From Lysobacterales bacterium (GTDB lineage: Bacteria > Pseudomonadota > Gammaproteobacteria > Xanthomonadales > Ahniellaceae), in assembly GCA_016182785.1 (NCBI GenBank), contig JACPFU010000031.1, forward strand, positions 1 through 64,000: a stretch of DNA of 64,000 bases. Reading direction: 5' to 3'. The translations under genes were made by a program, and so were the position numbers. The notes under the pieces are model-generated. The model was given only the letters and a program-made list of their open reading frames with translations. It was not told the DNA's origin and searched no databases. This document shows positions 1 through 9,531 of this stretch, piece by piece (the stretch's first letter is position 1; every line of letters begins with the position of its first letter).

Positions 1-2
1 CC

Positions 3-32
3 GGCCAGGAGGTCATCGACGAACCGTTCTGA
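3..32 (+). CDS. 3' end of an unidentified gene (partial)
   Basis: The frame starting at base 3 reads GQEVIDEPF and then TGA. It is followed 28 bases later by a strong hairpin at 61-80, as expected for the end of a gene that enters from the left of the window. Only nine residues are visible, so the product cannot be named and the coding status is an inference from the stop-plus-terminator layout. It points towards the truncated hsdS on the opposite strand. Confidence 0.35.
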   Translation, partial: GQEVIDEPF

Positions 33-60
33 TCCGATCCAGAGCTACACTCCGTACACG

Positions 61-80
61 CCGAGGGCTCCCGCCCTCGG
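61..80 (+). terminator. Hairpin, probable terminator
   Basis: CCGAGGGC (61-68) pairs perfectly with GCCCTCGG (73-80) across a four-base loop, and a pyrimidine-rich CTTCCTTCCC follows on the plus strand. It fits a Rho-independent-type terminator for the gene ending at 32. The truncated hsdS frame on the minus strand reads straight through it, giving an unnatural tail. Confidence 0.6.
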
Positions 81-90
81 CTTCCTTCCC

Positions 91-126
91 TGGTCAATTT
101 TCAACGCGCAGAGATGGTCAATTTTG
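91..126. mobile_element. Possible remnant of an IS21-family terminal end
   Basis: The 11-mer TGGTCAATTTT occurs at 91-101 and again at 115-125, 24 bases apart, exactly where hsdS stops resembling its family. Widely spaced copies of a TGGTCAATTTT-like sequence are typical of the multiple terminal repeats of IS21-family elements; that part is recalled family knowledge. No istA or istB is present, so at most a solo end survives. The boundary with hsdS is probably about 130-145. Confidence 0.4.
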
Positions 127-637
127 GGCGAGCGCCAACAAGCATGAGGCCAAACGGCAGCTCGACCAGCTTCTCCGCCCTCGACAATTAGCAGATCACC
201 TTTGGTCGCTGTGCACCGGTCAGCCTCGTCGTCGTGAATTGGCATCTGCCGGACATCGTCCAGCTGGAAGAATCCCCAGTAGAGATTCGAAGTCGTTATG
301 TAGTCTCGGAGTGGCCCACTATTCCGACCTTTGTCGAGCGTCTTGCCGGCGTTGTGACGCGCAATATCGCCGAAGTGAGCGCGAGCCCACCTCGCAGGCA
401 CGTCCCTTAGCACTTCTTCTTCGGAACCGCTGTTCTCCGATATCGATGAATTTTTGATGCCAAACGCGGCTCTATCCGCTTCAATTTTCTCAATGAGATC
501 GTTTATCGAACCGTCGGTCTCGTGAGGCTCGGAGAGCTTTCCCTGCATTGCGAGGCGAAGAATCAAGCCACGCATCTTCCGCACCGCATCCGGCGCGTCC
601 GCGAACTGCTCGAACTTCGCAAAGAACGTCTCCAATT

Positions 638-2113
638 TCATCCGCTGGCCCTGGCGCTTGCTGCGAGGGCGTGCCGGAGTTCCTGTTTCAGCTGCGCGCG
701 GGTGGCGGCGATTCGAGCGAGGAGTTTTTGGTATTCGGGAAGTAGGTGGTCCACATCGCCGGGGCCGGGGTCTGGGTTGTGCGGGTTCCTGAGGTCGAGA
801 TTGAAGTTGCCGGCTTCGATCTGGTCGATGGAGACGCGCCAGGCGTACTCGTTCTCCACGCGCGCGGCAAAGCCGTCACTCTCATCGCCCCACCAAGCGC
901 GCTCGGCCTCGAACTCCTCGGTGCGAATCGGTTTGCCTTTGTTGTAGCTCTTGGCACCGGGCGGATACGGGTGCTCGTAGTACCAAATTTCCTTCGTTGG
1001 CGCGCCCTTGGTGAAGAAGAGGAGGTTGGTGCGGATGCCGGTGTAAGGATTGAACACGCCATTGGGTAGACGGACGATGGTGTGAAGGTTGCACTCGGTG
1101 AGAAGGGCTTCCTTGATGCGCGTCTTCACGCCTTCGCCGAAGAGTGTGCCGTCGGGCAGCACGAGGCCGGCGCGGCCGCCGGGTTTGAGCAGCTTCATGA
1201 GCAGAACGAGGAACAGGTCGGCGGTCTCACGGGTGCGGAACTCGGCGGGGAAGTTGGCCTCGATGCCGTCCTCCTCCATGCCGCCGAAGGGAGGATTGGT
1301 GATGATGACGTCCACGCGTTCCTTCGGGCCCCAGTCGCGCAATGGACGGGCGAGGGTGTTGTCGTGGCGGACGTTGGAGGGGACGTCGATGCCGTGCAGG
1401 AGGAGATTGGTCATGCACAAGACGTGCGGGAGGTGCTTCTTCTCGATCCCGGCGAAGCATTCCTGGATGATGCGTTCGTCGGCGTCGGTCTTCGCCTGCT
1501 TGCGCAGATGCTCGATAGCGCAGACTAGAAAGCCGCCGGTACCGCAGGCGGGGTCGAGCACAGTTTCGCCGAGGCGGGGGTTCACCTGCTCGACGATGAA
1601 CTGGGTGACGGCGCGCGGTGTATAGAACTCGCCGGCATTGCCTGCGGACTGGAGGTCCTTGAGCAGCTTTTCGTAGATGTCGCCGAACATGTGGCGGTCA
1701 TCGGAGACGTTGAAGTCGATACCGTTGATCTTGTTGATGACCTGGCGCATCAACGTGCCGTTCTTCATGTAGTTGTTGGCATCCTCGAACGCGGAGCGGA
1801 TGAGACCAGACACGCGATCTCCGCCGACGGTCAGGTTCTTCAGCTTGGGTAGGAGGGTGATGTTGACGAAGTCGAGGAGCTTGTCGCCCGTCATGCCCTC
1901 TTCGTCCACCGCCCAGTCCGACCAGCGCAGGTGCTGCGGTAACGGCGACCTGTAATTGTCGCGCAGGAGTTCGAGTTCCTTTTCGCGGTCATCGAAGATC
2001 TTGAGAAAGAACATCCAGCCGAGTTGCTCGAGGCGCTGCGCGTCGCCATAGGTGCCGGCGTCCTTGCGCATGATGTCCTGGATGGTTTTGACGAGATTGG
2101 AAACGTTGGGCAT
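638..2113 (-). CDS. hsdM: Type I restriction-modification DNA methyltransferase subunit HsdM
   Basis: N6-adenine methyltransferase subunit of a type I system, which transfers methyl groups from S-adenosylmethionine with HsdS giving specificity. The 491-residue protein has an N-terminal HsdM helical region, the SAM-binding motif DPACGTGGF at residues 187-195 and the catalytic NPPF at 273-276. Length and both motifs are intact. It begins three bases after hsdR stops and its stop overlaps the hsdS start (ATGA), so the three are one R-M-S operon. Base composition is less GC-rich than the surrounding chromosome, suggesting transfer. With hsdS broken, methylation would need a specificity subunit from elsewhere. 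Confidence 0.95.
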   Translation of the reverse strand: MPNVSNLVKTIQDIMRKDAGTYGDAQRLEQLGWMFFLKIFDDREKELELLRDNYRSPLPQHLRWSDWAVDEEGMTGDKLLDFVNITLLPKLKNLTVGGDRVSGLIRSAFEDANNYMKNGTLMRQVINKINGIDFNVSDDRHMFGDIYEKLLKDLQSAGNAGEFYTPRAVTQFIVEQVNPRLGETVLDPACGTGGFLVCAIEHLRKQAKTDADERIIQECFAGIEKKHLPHVLCMTNLLLHGIDVPSNVRHDNTLARPLRDWGPKERVDVIITNPPFGGMEEDGIEANFPAEFRTRETADLFLVLLMKLLKPGGRAGLVLPDGTLFGEGVKTRIKEALLTECNLHTIVRLPNGVFNPYTGIRTNLLFFTKGAPTKEIWYYEHPYPPGAKSYNKGKPIRTEEFEAERAWWGDESDGFAARVENEYAWRVSIDQIEAGNFNLDLRNPHNPDPGPGDVDHLLPEYQKLLARIAATRAQLKQELRHALAASARASG

Positions 2114-2116
2114 GGA

Positions 2117-4474
2117 TCAGGCAGCTTTTTGGTAAAGGGCGGATTCGAGTTCGCGGATCGCAGCAAGATAGGCGCGCTTGCCGCCGAAGAGATTGACGAT
2201 CTCCGTCGGTGTGCCGAGGGAGGGAAGCGGAGTGACTTTGAGAATGTCCATCGACTCCACGCTGGCGATGCCGCTGTCGGCGTATTTCTGGAGCAGGGCA
2301 TCGATGACGGACCGGGCCTTTTCGCTGTACTTGCCGAAGAGGTCGCGCTTCTTAACCTTCTCGGCGCGCTCCTTGCGGGTGAGCGGTGGCGCATCGAAGG
2401 CCACATGGCAGACGAGGTCAAAGGCGTCGTAGTCGCGCCCCACCTGCTCGGCGAGTTCGTCTAGGAAAACACCCTTGACGGCGAGTTCTTCCAGCACGGC
2501 CTGCTTCTTCTCCGCATCGTTCCAGACGGTGAGAAAGGCGTCGAGGGTGGCGTAAGCAGTGCGGACGGTCTTGCGCGTGTAGTCGGTCAGCGACTCGGTG
2601 ATGAGGCGGCCGTTCTCATCCAGATACTGCACACGCTCTACGGAGACGGTGACGGGCACGTTATTGACCACGTAGCGCCGGGGCGGTTCCGGCCCTTGGC
2701 CGCCGGGGCCAGGACCGGGAGGAAGGGGTGGATCAGGTTGCTCGCCACCAGGTGGCGGTTCGACGGGCGGCACCGGAGGATCGTCCGGGCCAGGCTCGTA
2801 GATCTGCACGGGATCGCCGTCAAAGGTCGGATCGGCGAACAGTGCCGTCGCCCCTCGAAAATCCATGATGGTGAAGAACAGCTTGCCGTAGTCCTCGTTG
2901 ATTCGCGTGCCGCGCCCGATGATCTGCTTGAACTCGGTCATTGAGCCGATGCGTTTGTCGAGAACGATGAGCTGGCAGGTCTGCGCGTCCACGCCTGTGC
3001 TCATGAGCCGTGAGGTGCAGGCGACGACGGGATAGGTGGCCTCCGGATCGATGAAGTTGTCGAGCTGGGCCTTGCCCTCATCGTCATCGCCGGTGATGCG
3101 CATGACGTACTTGCTGTTGGCGGCGGCAAGGTCGGGATTGGCATTGACTATGGCCTGCCGCATGCGGTCGGCATGGTCGGTGGTTTCGCAGAAGATGATG
3201 GTCTTGGCGAAGCGATTGGTGGCGCGGAGAAACTCGGTGACTTTGGTGGCGACAAGTTCTGTGCGCTTTTCGAGGATGAGGTTCCGGTCGAAGTCGCGCA
3301 GGTTGTATTCGCGGTCCTCGATGAGGTTGCCGTATTTGTCCACCTGACCGAGTTCGGGCCGCCAACCGAGGATGTCCTTGTCGAGGCCGATGCGGACGAC
3401 CTTGTAGGGAGCGAGGAATCCGTCGGCGATGCCTTGGCGCAGCGAGTAGGTGTAGATCGGCTCGCCGAAGTATTCGATGTTGGAGACGTCCTTGGTTTCC
3501 TTGGGCGTGGCAGTGAGGCCGATTTGCGTGGCGGACGAGAAGTATTCGAGCACCTGCCGCCAAGTGGCATCGTCGGCGGCGCTGCCGCGATGGCATTCAT
3601 CGACGACCACGAGATCGAAGAAGTCGGACGAGAATTGCTTGTAGATGTTCTTGTCCTCTTCCGTGCCGGTGACGGCTTGGTAGAGGCAAAGGTAGATTTC
3701 AAACGCCTTGTCCACCGTGCGATTGACGATCTTCGTCATTGCCGCGCCGAAGGGCTTGAAGTCGTTGGTCTTGGTCTGGTCGGCGAGGATGTTCCGATCC
3801 ACCAAGAAGAGGATGCGTTTCTTCGATCCTGACTTCCACAGCCGCCAGATGATCTGGAAGGCCGTGTAGGTCTTGCCTGTGCCGGTGGCCATGACGAGCA
3901 GGATGCGATTCTCTCCGCGGGCGATGGCTTCGACGGTGCGATTGATCGCGATGAGCTGGTAGTACCGCGGCGATTTGCGTGAACCGTCGTCGTAGTAGTC
4001 CTGCGTGGTGACGGTGATCTGCGGCGGTGTCAGCCCCTTCGCGGCGCAGAGGCGTGACCACAGGTCCTCGGGCGATGGAAACTGATTGAGGGGGATTTCT
4101 CGGGTCACGGTGCCGCTGGTGGCGGTGCGGTCGTGCTCCAGAAAGGCGTCGCCGTTGCAACTGTAGGCAAACGGGACATCCAGAATCTCCGCATATTCGA
4201 GTGCTTGCTGCATGCCGGCGCCGACGGAGTGATTGTTATCCTTGGCCTCGATCACGGCGATGGGTAAGTTGGGTTTGTAGTAGAGCAGGTAGTCCGCCTT
4301 CTTCGCCTCTCCGCGCTGGACCGTTTTCCCGCGAACAATGACGCGACCCTTGGTGAAATAGGCCTCCTCGCGGATTTGAGTCATCAGGTTCCAGCCGGCT
4401 CCATCCGGGCCGCAGAGTGCCGGGGTGATGAACTTGGACCGAATGTCCGTTTCAGAGAGAGTCTTCTTGTTCAT
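2117..4474 (-). CDS. hsdR: Type I restriction endonuclease subunit HsdR (EcoEI-like)
   Basis: ATP-dependent translocase/nuclease subunit of the type I complex. The 785-residue protein has an N-terminal PD-(D/E)xK nuclease domain (D61 and E76-A-K78), a superfamily 2 motor with Walker A MATGTGKT at 195-202, DECH at 292-295 and TATP at 321-324, a proline/glycine-rich linker near 555-600, and a C-terminal EcoEI-type domain. All catalytic motifs are present. It is first in the operon, with about 190 bases upstream before the csaA-like gene and no convincing ribosome-binding site at the ATG. An active motor and nuclease beside a broken hsdS should be silent unless another HsdS is supplied. Confidence 0.95.
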   Translation of the reverse strand: MNKKTLSETDIRSKFITPALCGPDGAGWNLMTQIREEAYFTKGRVIVRGKTVQRGEAKKADYLLYYKPNLPIAVIEAKDNNHSVGAGMQQALEYAEILDVPFAYSCNGDAFLEHDRTATSGTVTREIPLNQFPSPEDLWSRLCAAKGLTPPQITVTTQDYYDDGSRKSPRYYQLIAINRTVEAIARGENRILLVMATGTGKTYTAFQIIWRLWKSGSKKRILFLVDRNILADQTKTNDFKPFGAAMTKIVNRTVDKAFEIYLCLYQAVTGTEEDKNIYKQFSSDFFDLVVVDECHRGSAADDATWRQVLEYFSSATQIGLTATPKETKDVSNIEYFGEPIYTYSLRQGIADGFLAPYKVVRIGLDKDILGWRPELGQVDKYGNLIEDREYNLRDFDRNLILEKRTELVATKVTEFLRATNRFAKTIIFCETTDHADRMRQAIVNANPDLAAANSKYVMRITGDDDEGKAQLDNFIDPEATYPVVACTSRLMSTGVDAQTCQLIVLDKRIGSMTEFKQIIGRGTRINEDYGKLFFTIMDFRGATALFADPTFDGDPVQIYEPGPDDPPVPPVEPPPGGEQPDPPLPPGPGPGGQGPEPPRRYVVNNVPVTVSVERVQYLDENGRLITESLTDYTRKTVRTAYATLDAFLTVWNDAEKKQAVLEELAVKGVFLDELAEQVGRDYDAFDLVCHVAFDAPPLTRKERAEKVKKRDLFGKYSEKARSVIDALLQKYADSGIASVESMDILKVTPLPSLGTPTEIVNLFGGKRAYLAAIRELESALYQKAA

Positions 4475-4667
4475 CCGCGGCTCGATTCGTCAATGCTCAA
4501 CAGCACAACTCAAGTTTGCCTGATTACTCCCTTCTGCGGGTTCTCCGAGATGTCGAAAGCCAGCCTGTGCATTCTGCCCGTCAATGCCTTTCAACGCGCC
4601 GCCGCGCGACCGTGCGTGCAAAAGAAGATACAGGTGACATGCGGGTCATGCGGCTCTGGCCGCGGCC

Positions 4668-5006
4668 CTACAAAAGTCTCGCCCCCAACGGCACCGCCCG
4701 ATCCGGCACGCACAGCGCGACTTCGCCCGCTTCATTGTGGAAGCCCGTGATCAGACATTCCGACATCAGTGGGCCGATTTGTTTGCTCGGGAAGTTCACG
4801 ACGCCGACGACGAGCCGGCCGATGAGTTCATCTGGCGTGTACAACGCCGTGATCTGCGCGCTCGAGTTGCGTACGCCGATCTCGGGGCCGAAGTCGACGG
4901 TGAGGATGTAGGCGGGCTTGCGCGCTTCGGGAAACGGCTGCGCGTCGAGCACGCGGCCGACGCGGAGTTCGACCTTGGTGAAGTCGTCCCAGCTGATGGT
5001 CTGCAT
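4668..5006 (-). CDS. csaA: CsaA-like tRNA-binding domain protein
   Basis: Small EMAP/tRNA-binding OB-fold protein of 112 residues, the usual size of CsaA, described as a secretion-related chaperone that binds tRNA. The internal ATG at 5006 is chosen because MQTISWDDF is where CsaA proteins begin; a longer reading to 5141 would add an unrelated arginine-rich leader. Conserved segments are FTKVELRVGRVLDAQPFPEARKPAY near the start and NSSAQI, VVGVVNFPSKQIGPLMSE and the C-terminal PLGARL. It stands alone between the restriction island and the aminotransferase gene, on the same strand as both. Confidence 0.88.
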   Translation of the reverse strand: MQTISWDDFTKVELRVGRVLDAQPFPEARKPAYILTVDFGPEIGVRNSSAQITALYTPDELIGRLVVGVVNFPSKQIGPLMSECLITGFHNEAGEVALCVPDRAVPLGARLL

Positions 5007-5130
5007 GGTGGGGTCAGGCGCGAGATGATGGTAGTCGCGCCGATTCTCGCATGGCTTCCGCGAACGCATTGCCTGCGTCATTCGTCTACAGGTGGAGCGG
5101 GCCCTGAAACGATCGGCGCGGCGCCAGACT

Positions 5131-6387
5131 TCACTGGCCATGCACCGCGCCGTCGAGCTGCGCGCGAATCGCGCGCAGCGCGAGGTCGATCTCGGCTTCG
5201 GTGTTGAAGACGTGCGGGGAGAGGCGGATGCCGTTGAAGAACGGCGCTTCGATGCGTTTGACCATCAGGCCGTGCTGGTCGCGCAGCACGGACTGGAAGG
5301 ACTTCGCCGCGATCGACGCGGGGAGCATGGCGGCGACCAGCGCGGTCGCGCCCGGTCCGGCGGGTGGGCTGACGACGCGGAGCTGCGGCAGCTGCGCCAG
5401 TCCGGTGTGCAGGCGCTCGCGCAGTTCGCGGATGCGGCGTTCGACGTAGTCGATGCCGCGCGCGTTCATGGCGTCGACGGCGGCGCCGAGGCCGATGACG
5501 AGCGGCAGTGCGCCGATGCCGGTCGCATTGGTGACGAAGCGCGGCCCGTCCTCGCGTTGCACCGGCGCGATCTCGCTCGCTGCTTCGCGGCGGATGTAGA
5601 GCAGGCCGGTGCCCTTCGGGCCCATCAGCCACTTGTGCCCGCTGGCGGCATAGGCGTCGCAGCCCAGTGCGCGCACATCGACCGCGAACTGTCCGAGCGC
5701 CTGCGCGCCGTCGACCACCGAGAGCACGCCGCTGCGGCGCGCCAGCGCGCAGATTTCGGCGATCGGCAGGCGCAGCCCGTTCGCCGAGAACACATGGCTG
5801 ATGCTGAGCACGCGCGTGCGCCGGCGGAGTCCGTCGGCGATGCGCGCGAGGATGCGCTGCGGGTCGTGCTCGCCGGGCGCGATCGAGATGACATCGATCG
5901 CCAGGTTGTGGCGACGCGCCACGTAGGCCCAGCCGTTGTGGCCGCCTTCGTGTTCCTGCTCGCTGGTCAGGATGCGATCGCCACGTCTGAAGCGGATGCT
6001 CTGTGCGACCGTGTTCATCGCATCGGTGGTGCCACGCGTGATCTGCAGCTCGTCGGCGTCGCAGCCGATGAAGCGCGCCAGCCGCTCGCGTGCTTGATCG
6101 GTGGCGAGATGCACGTCGCCATCACCATAGGCCATCCGCACCGGATTCGATTCGAGCAACTGCCAGGCTGCGAGCGTGCGCTCGAGCACGACGCGCGGCG
6201 TCGGTCCGAGCGCCGCGGTGTTGAGATAGGTCAGGCCCGGTGTGATCAGGAACTCAGGGTCTGCGCCATGCGCGGCGTCGGCAGCCCATGCCGACCAGGG
6301 CGCGCCGGCGGCGACGACGCCCGCGGACGAAGCGGCGCCGAGTGCGCCGATGAGACGCCGACGCAGCGGTGATTCCGGTGACGCCAT
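5131..6387 (-). CDS. Class V aminotransferase / isopenicillin-N epimerase-like protein with Tat signal
   Basis: PLP-dependent fold-type I enzyme of the class V (cysteine desulfurase / isopenicillin N epimerase) family, about 418 residues. The start at 6387 places a twin-arginine leader (SPLRRRLIGALGAASS) at the N-terminus, followed by an alanine-rich segment ending AWAADA, so export by Tat after folding with its cofactor is likely. The PLP-binding lysine is K252 in SGHKWLMG, with the aspartate D226 in VVDGAQ. The substrate cannot be told; Tat-exported members are poorly characterised. Upstream residues starting at 6459 are considered out of frame with the leader and rejected. Confidence 0.85.
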   Translation of the reverse strand: MASPESPLRRRLIGALGAASSAGVVAAGAPWSAWAADAAHGADPEFLITPGLTYLNTAALGPTPRVVLERTLAAWQLLESNPVRMAYGDGDVHLATDQARERLARFIGCDADELQITRGTTDAMNTVAQSIRFRRGDRILTSEQEHEGGHNGWAYVARRHNLAIDVISIAPGEHDPQRILARIADGLRRRTRVLSISHVFSANGLRLPIAEICALARRSGVLSVVDGAQALGQFAVDVRALGCDAYAASGHKWLMGPKGTGLLYIRREAASEIAPVQREDGPRFVTNATGIGALPLVIGLGAAVDAMNARGIDYVERRIRELRERLHTGLAQLPQLRVVSPPAGPGATALVAAMLPASIAAKSFQSVLRDQHGLMVKRIEAPFFNGIRLSPHVFNTEAEIDLALRAIRAQLDGAVHGQ

Positions 6388-6493
6388 CGGACCTCCTCGC
6401 GCGGGCGAGCGCCGCGCATCGCGTCGCCGCCCCTGGATCGTGGTCGATGATAGTCGCAACTGACCTCACCGCTGACGTAACGGCGCGCCGGGA

Positions 6494-7018
6494 TCACGGG
6501 ATCCGTTGCAGCACCAGTCGGAGCACGCGATCCGTGGATGGCGACACCAGCCGGTCGCCCAGCCGGAACTGCACGTCGTCTGGGCGTTGCTCGACCCAAA
6601 GGGTGTCGCCGTTGAGCCGATAGCGGTAACGCTCGCTCGCGCCACCCATGAAGTTCGGGCTCCTGGCGACGATCGGCCAAACGGTCAGGGTCGAGTCGGA
6701 AACGACGTACGTGCCGGCGTTGAAGAGCACCGAGTCGAAGGCGGCGATACGTTCGGCGTCGGTGGGAGTCTCGGCAACGAACAGCGCCCGAGGGCTGGTG
6801 GTCGTGACTCTGCTCCAGCTGTAGTACTCGCCACTGAAAAGCACGAGACTGGGTTGTGGCTGGTCATGTTTCGTCGCGCCGCTGCCCTCCACCTCGACGG
6901 CGACAACCCGCCACGCGCCGTCGAGTGCCGTCCGATCGGACTTCGGAAGTCCGCAGCAAGCGGTCAGCGCGAAGGCGCTGATCAGAACTGCAGAGAGTGG
7001 TCGATGCTGCAGGCGCAT
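6494..7018 (-). CDS. Putative lipoprotein, unknown function
   Basis: A 174-residue protein with a type II signal peptide: MRLQHRP, a hydrophobic core and lipobox LTAC with the modified cysteine at residue 21. The mature part begins LPKSDRTALDGAWRVVAVEVEG, resembling the opening of small secreted 'amount of change' (TIGR03067-like or lipocalin-like) domains that fold as beta-barrels; that similarity is from memory and weak. The ATG at 7018 is chosen because it opens the signal peptide; the reading frame extends far upstream only because stops are rare in this GC-rich DNA. Confidence 0.6.
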   Translation of the reverse strand: MRLQHRPLSAVLISAFALTACCGLPKSDRTALDGAWRVVAVEVEGSGATKHDQPQPSLVLFSGEYYSWSRVTTTSPRALFVAETPTDAERIAAFDSVLFNAGTYVVSDSTLTVWPIVARSPNFMGGASERYRYRLNGDTLWVEQRPDDVQFRLGDRLVSPSTDRVLRLVLQRIP

Positions 7019-7280
7019 GGCGGTGCCTCCCCGAGAAGTCGTGCAAACGCACCGTGGACGACGTGGCGTCGTCGCCGCGCGACGGTGGTTCGATGATGCG
7101 CCTAATCGCCGACTGATGGGGGACTCCTGCGGGGACGGCATGAGGCCTTTTCGGCCGCTTCGCTTGAAAGACGAGTCGAACTTCGACGAAGCTGGTCGGG
7201 TTCGCCGAGTTCGCGGCGTCGATTGTGTTAGGCGCGTGCGCGATGCGTGCGCCGAGGTGCAAACCGGGAGGAAGGGCAGA

Positions 7281-7652
7281 ATGAACATTCTGTTGTGGGT
7301 GCTGCAGTCCCTTGCCGCGTTGCTGTACGGTGCGTCCGGCGTGATGAAGGTGTTCATGTTCGACCAGATCAGTGGCGACGTGCCGTCGTTCGGTGCCTTG
7401 CCGCGCGAGGCGTGGATGGTGCTTGGCCTCCTCGAACTCGTGTGCACGCTTGGACTGATCCTGCCTTCCGCACTGCGTTGGCAGCCGTCGCTCACGGTGG
7501 TGGCCGCCTCGGCTCTGGCGCTCGAGAGCCTGGTGTTCATCGCGGTGCATGTGCAGTACCGGGAGACCGGAACAATCATTTTCAGCGCCGTGCTCGGTCT
7601 GCTGATGGCATTCATTGCCTATGGCCGCGCCGTGCTGTATCCGATCTCCTGA
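7281..7652 (+). CDS. DoxX-like family membrane protein
   Basis: A 123-residue integral membrane protein with four predicted hydrophobic helices (about residues 3-22, 45-65, 70-88 and 98-118) and the DoxX-like pattern [15 protein letters not shown] in helix 1. The start at 7281 is supported by GGGAGGAAGG a few bases upstream. DoxX-like proteins are small four-helix proteins of uncertain biochemical role, sometimes linked to redox complexes. It ends 40 bases before the aldehyde dehydrogenase gene on the same strand and may be cotranscribed with it. Confidence 0.75.
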   Translation: MNILLWVLQSLAALLYGASGVMKVFMFDQISGDVPSFGALPREAWMVLGLLELVCTLGLILPSALRWQPSLTVVAASALALESLVFIAVHVQYRETGTIIFSAVLGLLMAFIAYGRAVLYPIS

Positions 7653-7692
7653 CCATTGGCCGGCCGCAGGCCCCACGACAAGGAACGAATCC

Positions 7693-9192
7693 ATGACCCA
7701 GACCTCACTCTCCGACTGGCAGGCCAAGGCCGCCGCGCTGCGCGTTCCGCATCAGGCATTCGTCGATGGCAAGCATGTCGATGCGCTCAGCGGCGCGACC
7801 TTCGATGCGTTGAGTCCGATCGATGGTGCCGTGCTGGCCAAGGTGGCGCGCTGTGATGCGGCCGATGTCGAGCGCGCGGTGCAGGTGGCGCGGCGCGCGT
7901 TCGAGTCCGGGCGCTGGTCGGAGAGCAAGCCGACGCATCGCAAGAAGGTGCTGGTCAAATTCGCGCAGCTGATCCATGACCATCGCGAGGAGCTCGCCCT
8001 GCTCGAGTCGCTGGACATGGGCAAGCCGGTGATGGATGCGCTCAACGTCGACGTTGCCGCCAGCGTGCGCTGCATGAGCTGGACCGGCGAGGCGATCGAC
8101 AAGGTCTATGGCGAGATCGCCGCGACCGGCATCGACGAGCTGGGGCTGGTCACGCGCGAGCCGCTGGGCGTGATCGGTGCGATCGTGCCGTGGAATTTCC
8201 CGATGCTGATGGCGTGCTGGAAGATCGCGCCGGCGCTCGCGACCGGCAACTCGGTGATCCTGAAGCCGAGCGAGAAGTCGCCGCTGACCGCGCTGCGCCT
8301 GGCCGAACTGGCGATCGAGGCCGGCATCCCGGCCGGCGTGCTGAATGTGTTGCCCGGCTACGGCAAGGAAGCAGGCGAGGCGATCGCGCTGCACATGGAC
8401 GTCGACGGCCTGGTGTTCACCGGCTCGACCGCGGTTGGACGCCACCTGCTGACCTGCGCCGGGCGCTCGAACCTGAAACGCGCCTACATGGAATGCGGCG
8501 GCAAGAGCCCGAACCTGGTGTTCGCCGATGCACCCGACCTCAAGCGCGCCGCCGAGGCCGCAGCCAGCGGCATCTTCTTCAACCAGGGCGAGGTGTGCAC
8601 GGCGGCATCGCGCTTGCTGGTCGAGCGTTCGATCAAGGACGAGTTCGTGGCGATGGTGGTCGAGGCCGGTCGCAGCTACCAGCCGCGGCATCCGCTCGAT
8701 CCCAAGGCGCCGATCGGCGCCATGGTCGACGAGGACCAGACCACGCGCGTGATGTCCTACATCGCGAAGGGCCAGGCCGAAGGCGCGAGGCTGATGCTGG
8801 GTGGGAGCCGCGTGCATCCGGTCGCCGGCGGCTGCTACATCGAGCCGACCATCTTCGACGAGGTCGCGCACGAACACACCATCTCGCGCGAGGAGATCTT
8901 CGGACCGGTGCTGAGCGTGATCGCGTTCGACGACGAGGCGCAGGCCCTGCGGTTTGCCAACGACAGCGACTACGGCCTCGCCGCCGGCGTGTGGACCCGC
9001 GACATCAGCAGGGCGCACCGGGTTGCGCGCAAGTTGCGCGCGGGCAGCGTCTGGGTCAACTACTGGGACGGCGGCGACATGACCGCGCCGTTCGGTGGTT
9101 ACAAGCAGTCCGGCAACGGCCGCGACAAGTCGCTGCACGCATTCGAGAAGTACACCGAGGTCAAGGCGACGTGGATCAACCTGGAGGCATGA
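7693..9192 (+). CDS. puuC: Aldehyde dehydrogenase, PuuC-like
   Basis: NAD(P)-dependent aldehyde dehydrogenase of 499 residues. The catalytic cysteine is C302 in GEVCTAAS and the general base is E267 in [10 protein letters not shown]; the cofactor-site GSTAVGRHL and the PWNFP motif are present. Overall sequence is closest to gamma-glutamyl-gamma-aminobutyraldehyde dehydrogenase (PuuC), which oxidises the product of PuuB in putrescine breakdown. The rest of the puu pathway lies 17 kb away at 26.6-31.7 kb, which lacks its own puuC, so this is the likely missing step. Substrate assignment inside the aldehyde dehydrogenase superfamily remains an inference. Confidence 0.85.
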   Translation: MTQTSLSDWQAKAAALRVPHQAFVDGKHVDALSGATFDALSPIDGAVLAKVARCDAADVERAVQVARRAFESGRWSESKPTHRKKVLVKFAQLIHDHREELALLESLDMGKPVMDALNVDVAASVRCMSWTGEAIDKVYGEIAATGIDELGLVTREPLGVIGAIVPWNFPMLMACWKIAPALATGNSVILKPSEKSPLTALRLAELAIEAGIPAGVLNVLPGYGKEAGEAIALHMDVDGLVFTGSTAVGRHLLTCAGRSNLKRAYMECGGKSPNLVFADAPDLKRAAEAAASGIFFNQGEVCTAASRLLVERSIKDEFVAMVVEAGRSYQPRHPLDPKAPIGAMVDEDQTTRVMSYIAKGQAEGARLMLGGSRVHPVAGGCYIEPTIFDEVAHEHTISREEIFGPVLSVIAFDDEAQALRFANDSDYGLAAGVWTRDISRAHRVARKLRAGSVWVNYWDGGDMTAPFGGYKQSGNGRDKSLHAFEKYTEVKATWINLEA

Positions 9193-9202
9193 TCTGCCGG
9201 TT

Positions 9203-9220
9203 GTGGCACGTTTGTGCTAC
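9203..9220 (+). promoter_or_regulatory. Near-palindromic operator upstream of the RHH/ParE pair
   Basis: GTGGCAC (9203-9209), a GTTT spacer and GTGCTAC (9214-9220) form an inverted repeat with one mismatch, 23 bases before the antitoxin ATG at 9244. Antitoxins of the ribbon-helix-helix class usually bind such repeats in their own promoter, so autoregulation is likely. No transcription start can be fixed from sequence alone. Confidence 0.45.
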
Positions 9221-9243
9221 GTTGGGCTCACGGGAGACTGGAC

Positions 9244-9531
9244 ATGGCTACTGCAACCACCACCATTCGCATTCCTGAAAAGATGAAGGCGCGGGTCGCC
9301 AAGCTCGCGAAGAAGTCCGGCACGACGGCGCACGCGTTCATCCTGGAGGCGATCACCCAAAAGACCGAGATGGCCGAGCGCTACGCGGCGTTCGCGAAAG
9401 AAGCCGACGATCGTTACGCCGAGTTCCTGGAGACCGGCATGGCGGTCGGTTCGGACGACATGAAAGCGTATGCACGGGCTCGCGCAGCCGGCAAACCGGC
9501 GGCCCGGCCTGTGGCCCGCAAGGTGGATTGA
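9244..9531 (+). CDS. Ribbon-helix-helix antitoxin
   Basis: A 95-residue protein whose first 45 residues form a ribbon-helix-helix DNA-binding fold: a short strand TTTIRIPEKMKARV followed by helix AKLAKKSGTTAHAFILEAITQKTE. The C-terminal part is basic and flexible (ARAAGKPAARPVARK), typical of the toxin-binding tail of type II antitoxins. The start at 9244 is chosen over 9214 because the RHH strand begins directly after it. The stop abuts the toxin start with no gap, implying translational coupling. Likely represses its own promoter through the repeat at 9203-9220. Confidence 0.8.
   Translation: MATATTTIRIPEKMKARVAKLAKKSGTTAHAFILEAITQKTEMAERYAAFAKEADDRYAEFLETGMAVGSDDMKAYARARAAGKPAARPVARKVD

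Larger units (their letters stand above)
45..641 (-). pseudogene. hsdS: Type I restriction specificity subunit HsdS, truncated
   Basis: HsdS carries two target recognition domains that select the DNA half-sites for the HsdM/HsdR complex. Full-length subunits are usually about 400 residues or more; this frame has 198 and covers only the N-terminal conserved helix (RKMRGLILRLAMQGKL) and most of the first recognition domain (GDIARHNAGKTL, GDLLIVEGGEAGRAAVWP). From about residue 170 the sequence (KIDHLCALKIDQGRKPRA...) is encoded by the repeat pair at 91-126 and the hairpin at 61-80, so it is junction DNA. The start overlaps the hsdM stop by ATGA, as in an intact operon. A second recognition domain and the central helices are missing, so normal function is unlikely. 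Confidence 0.8.

Noticed and set aside
5007..5141. Longer start for the csaA-like gene
   Set aside because: The extra 45 residues are arginine-rich and not part of the family; it would also overlap the neighbouring gene's end.
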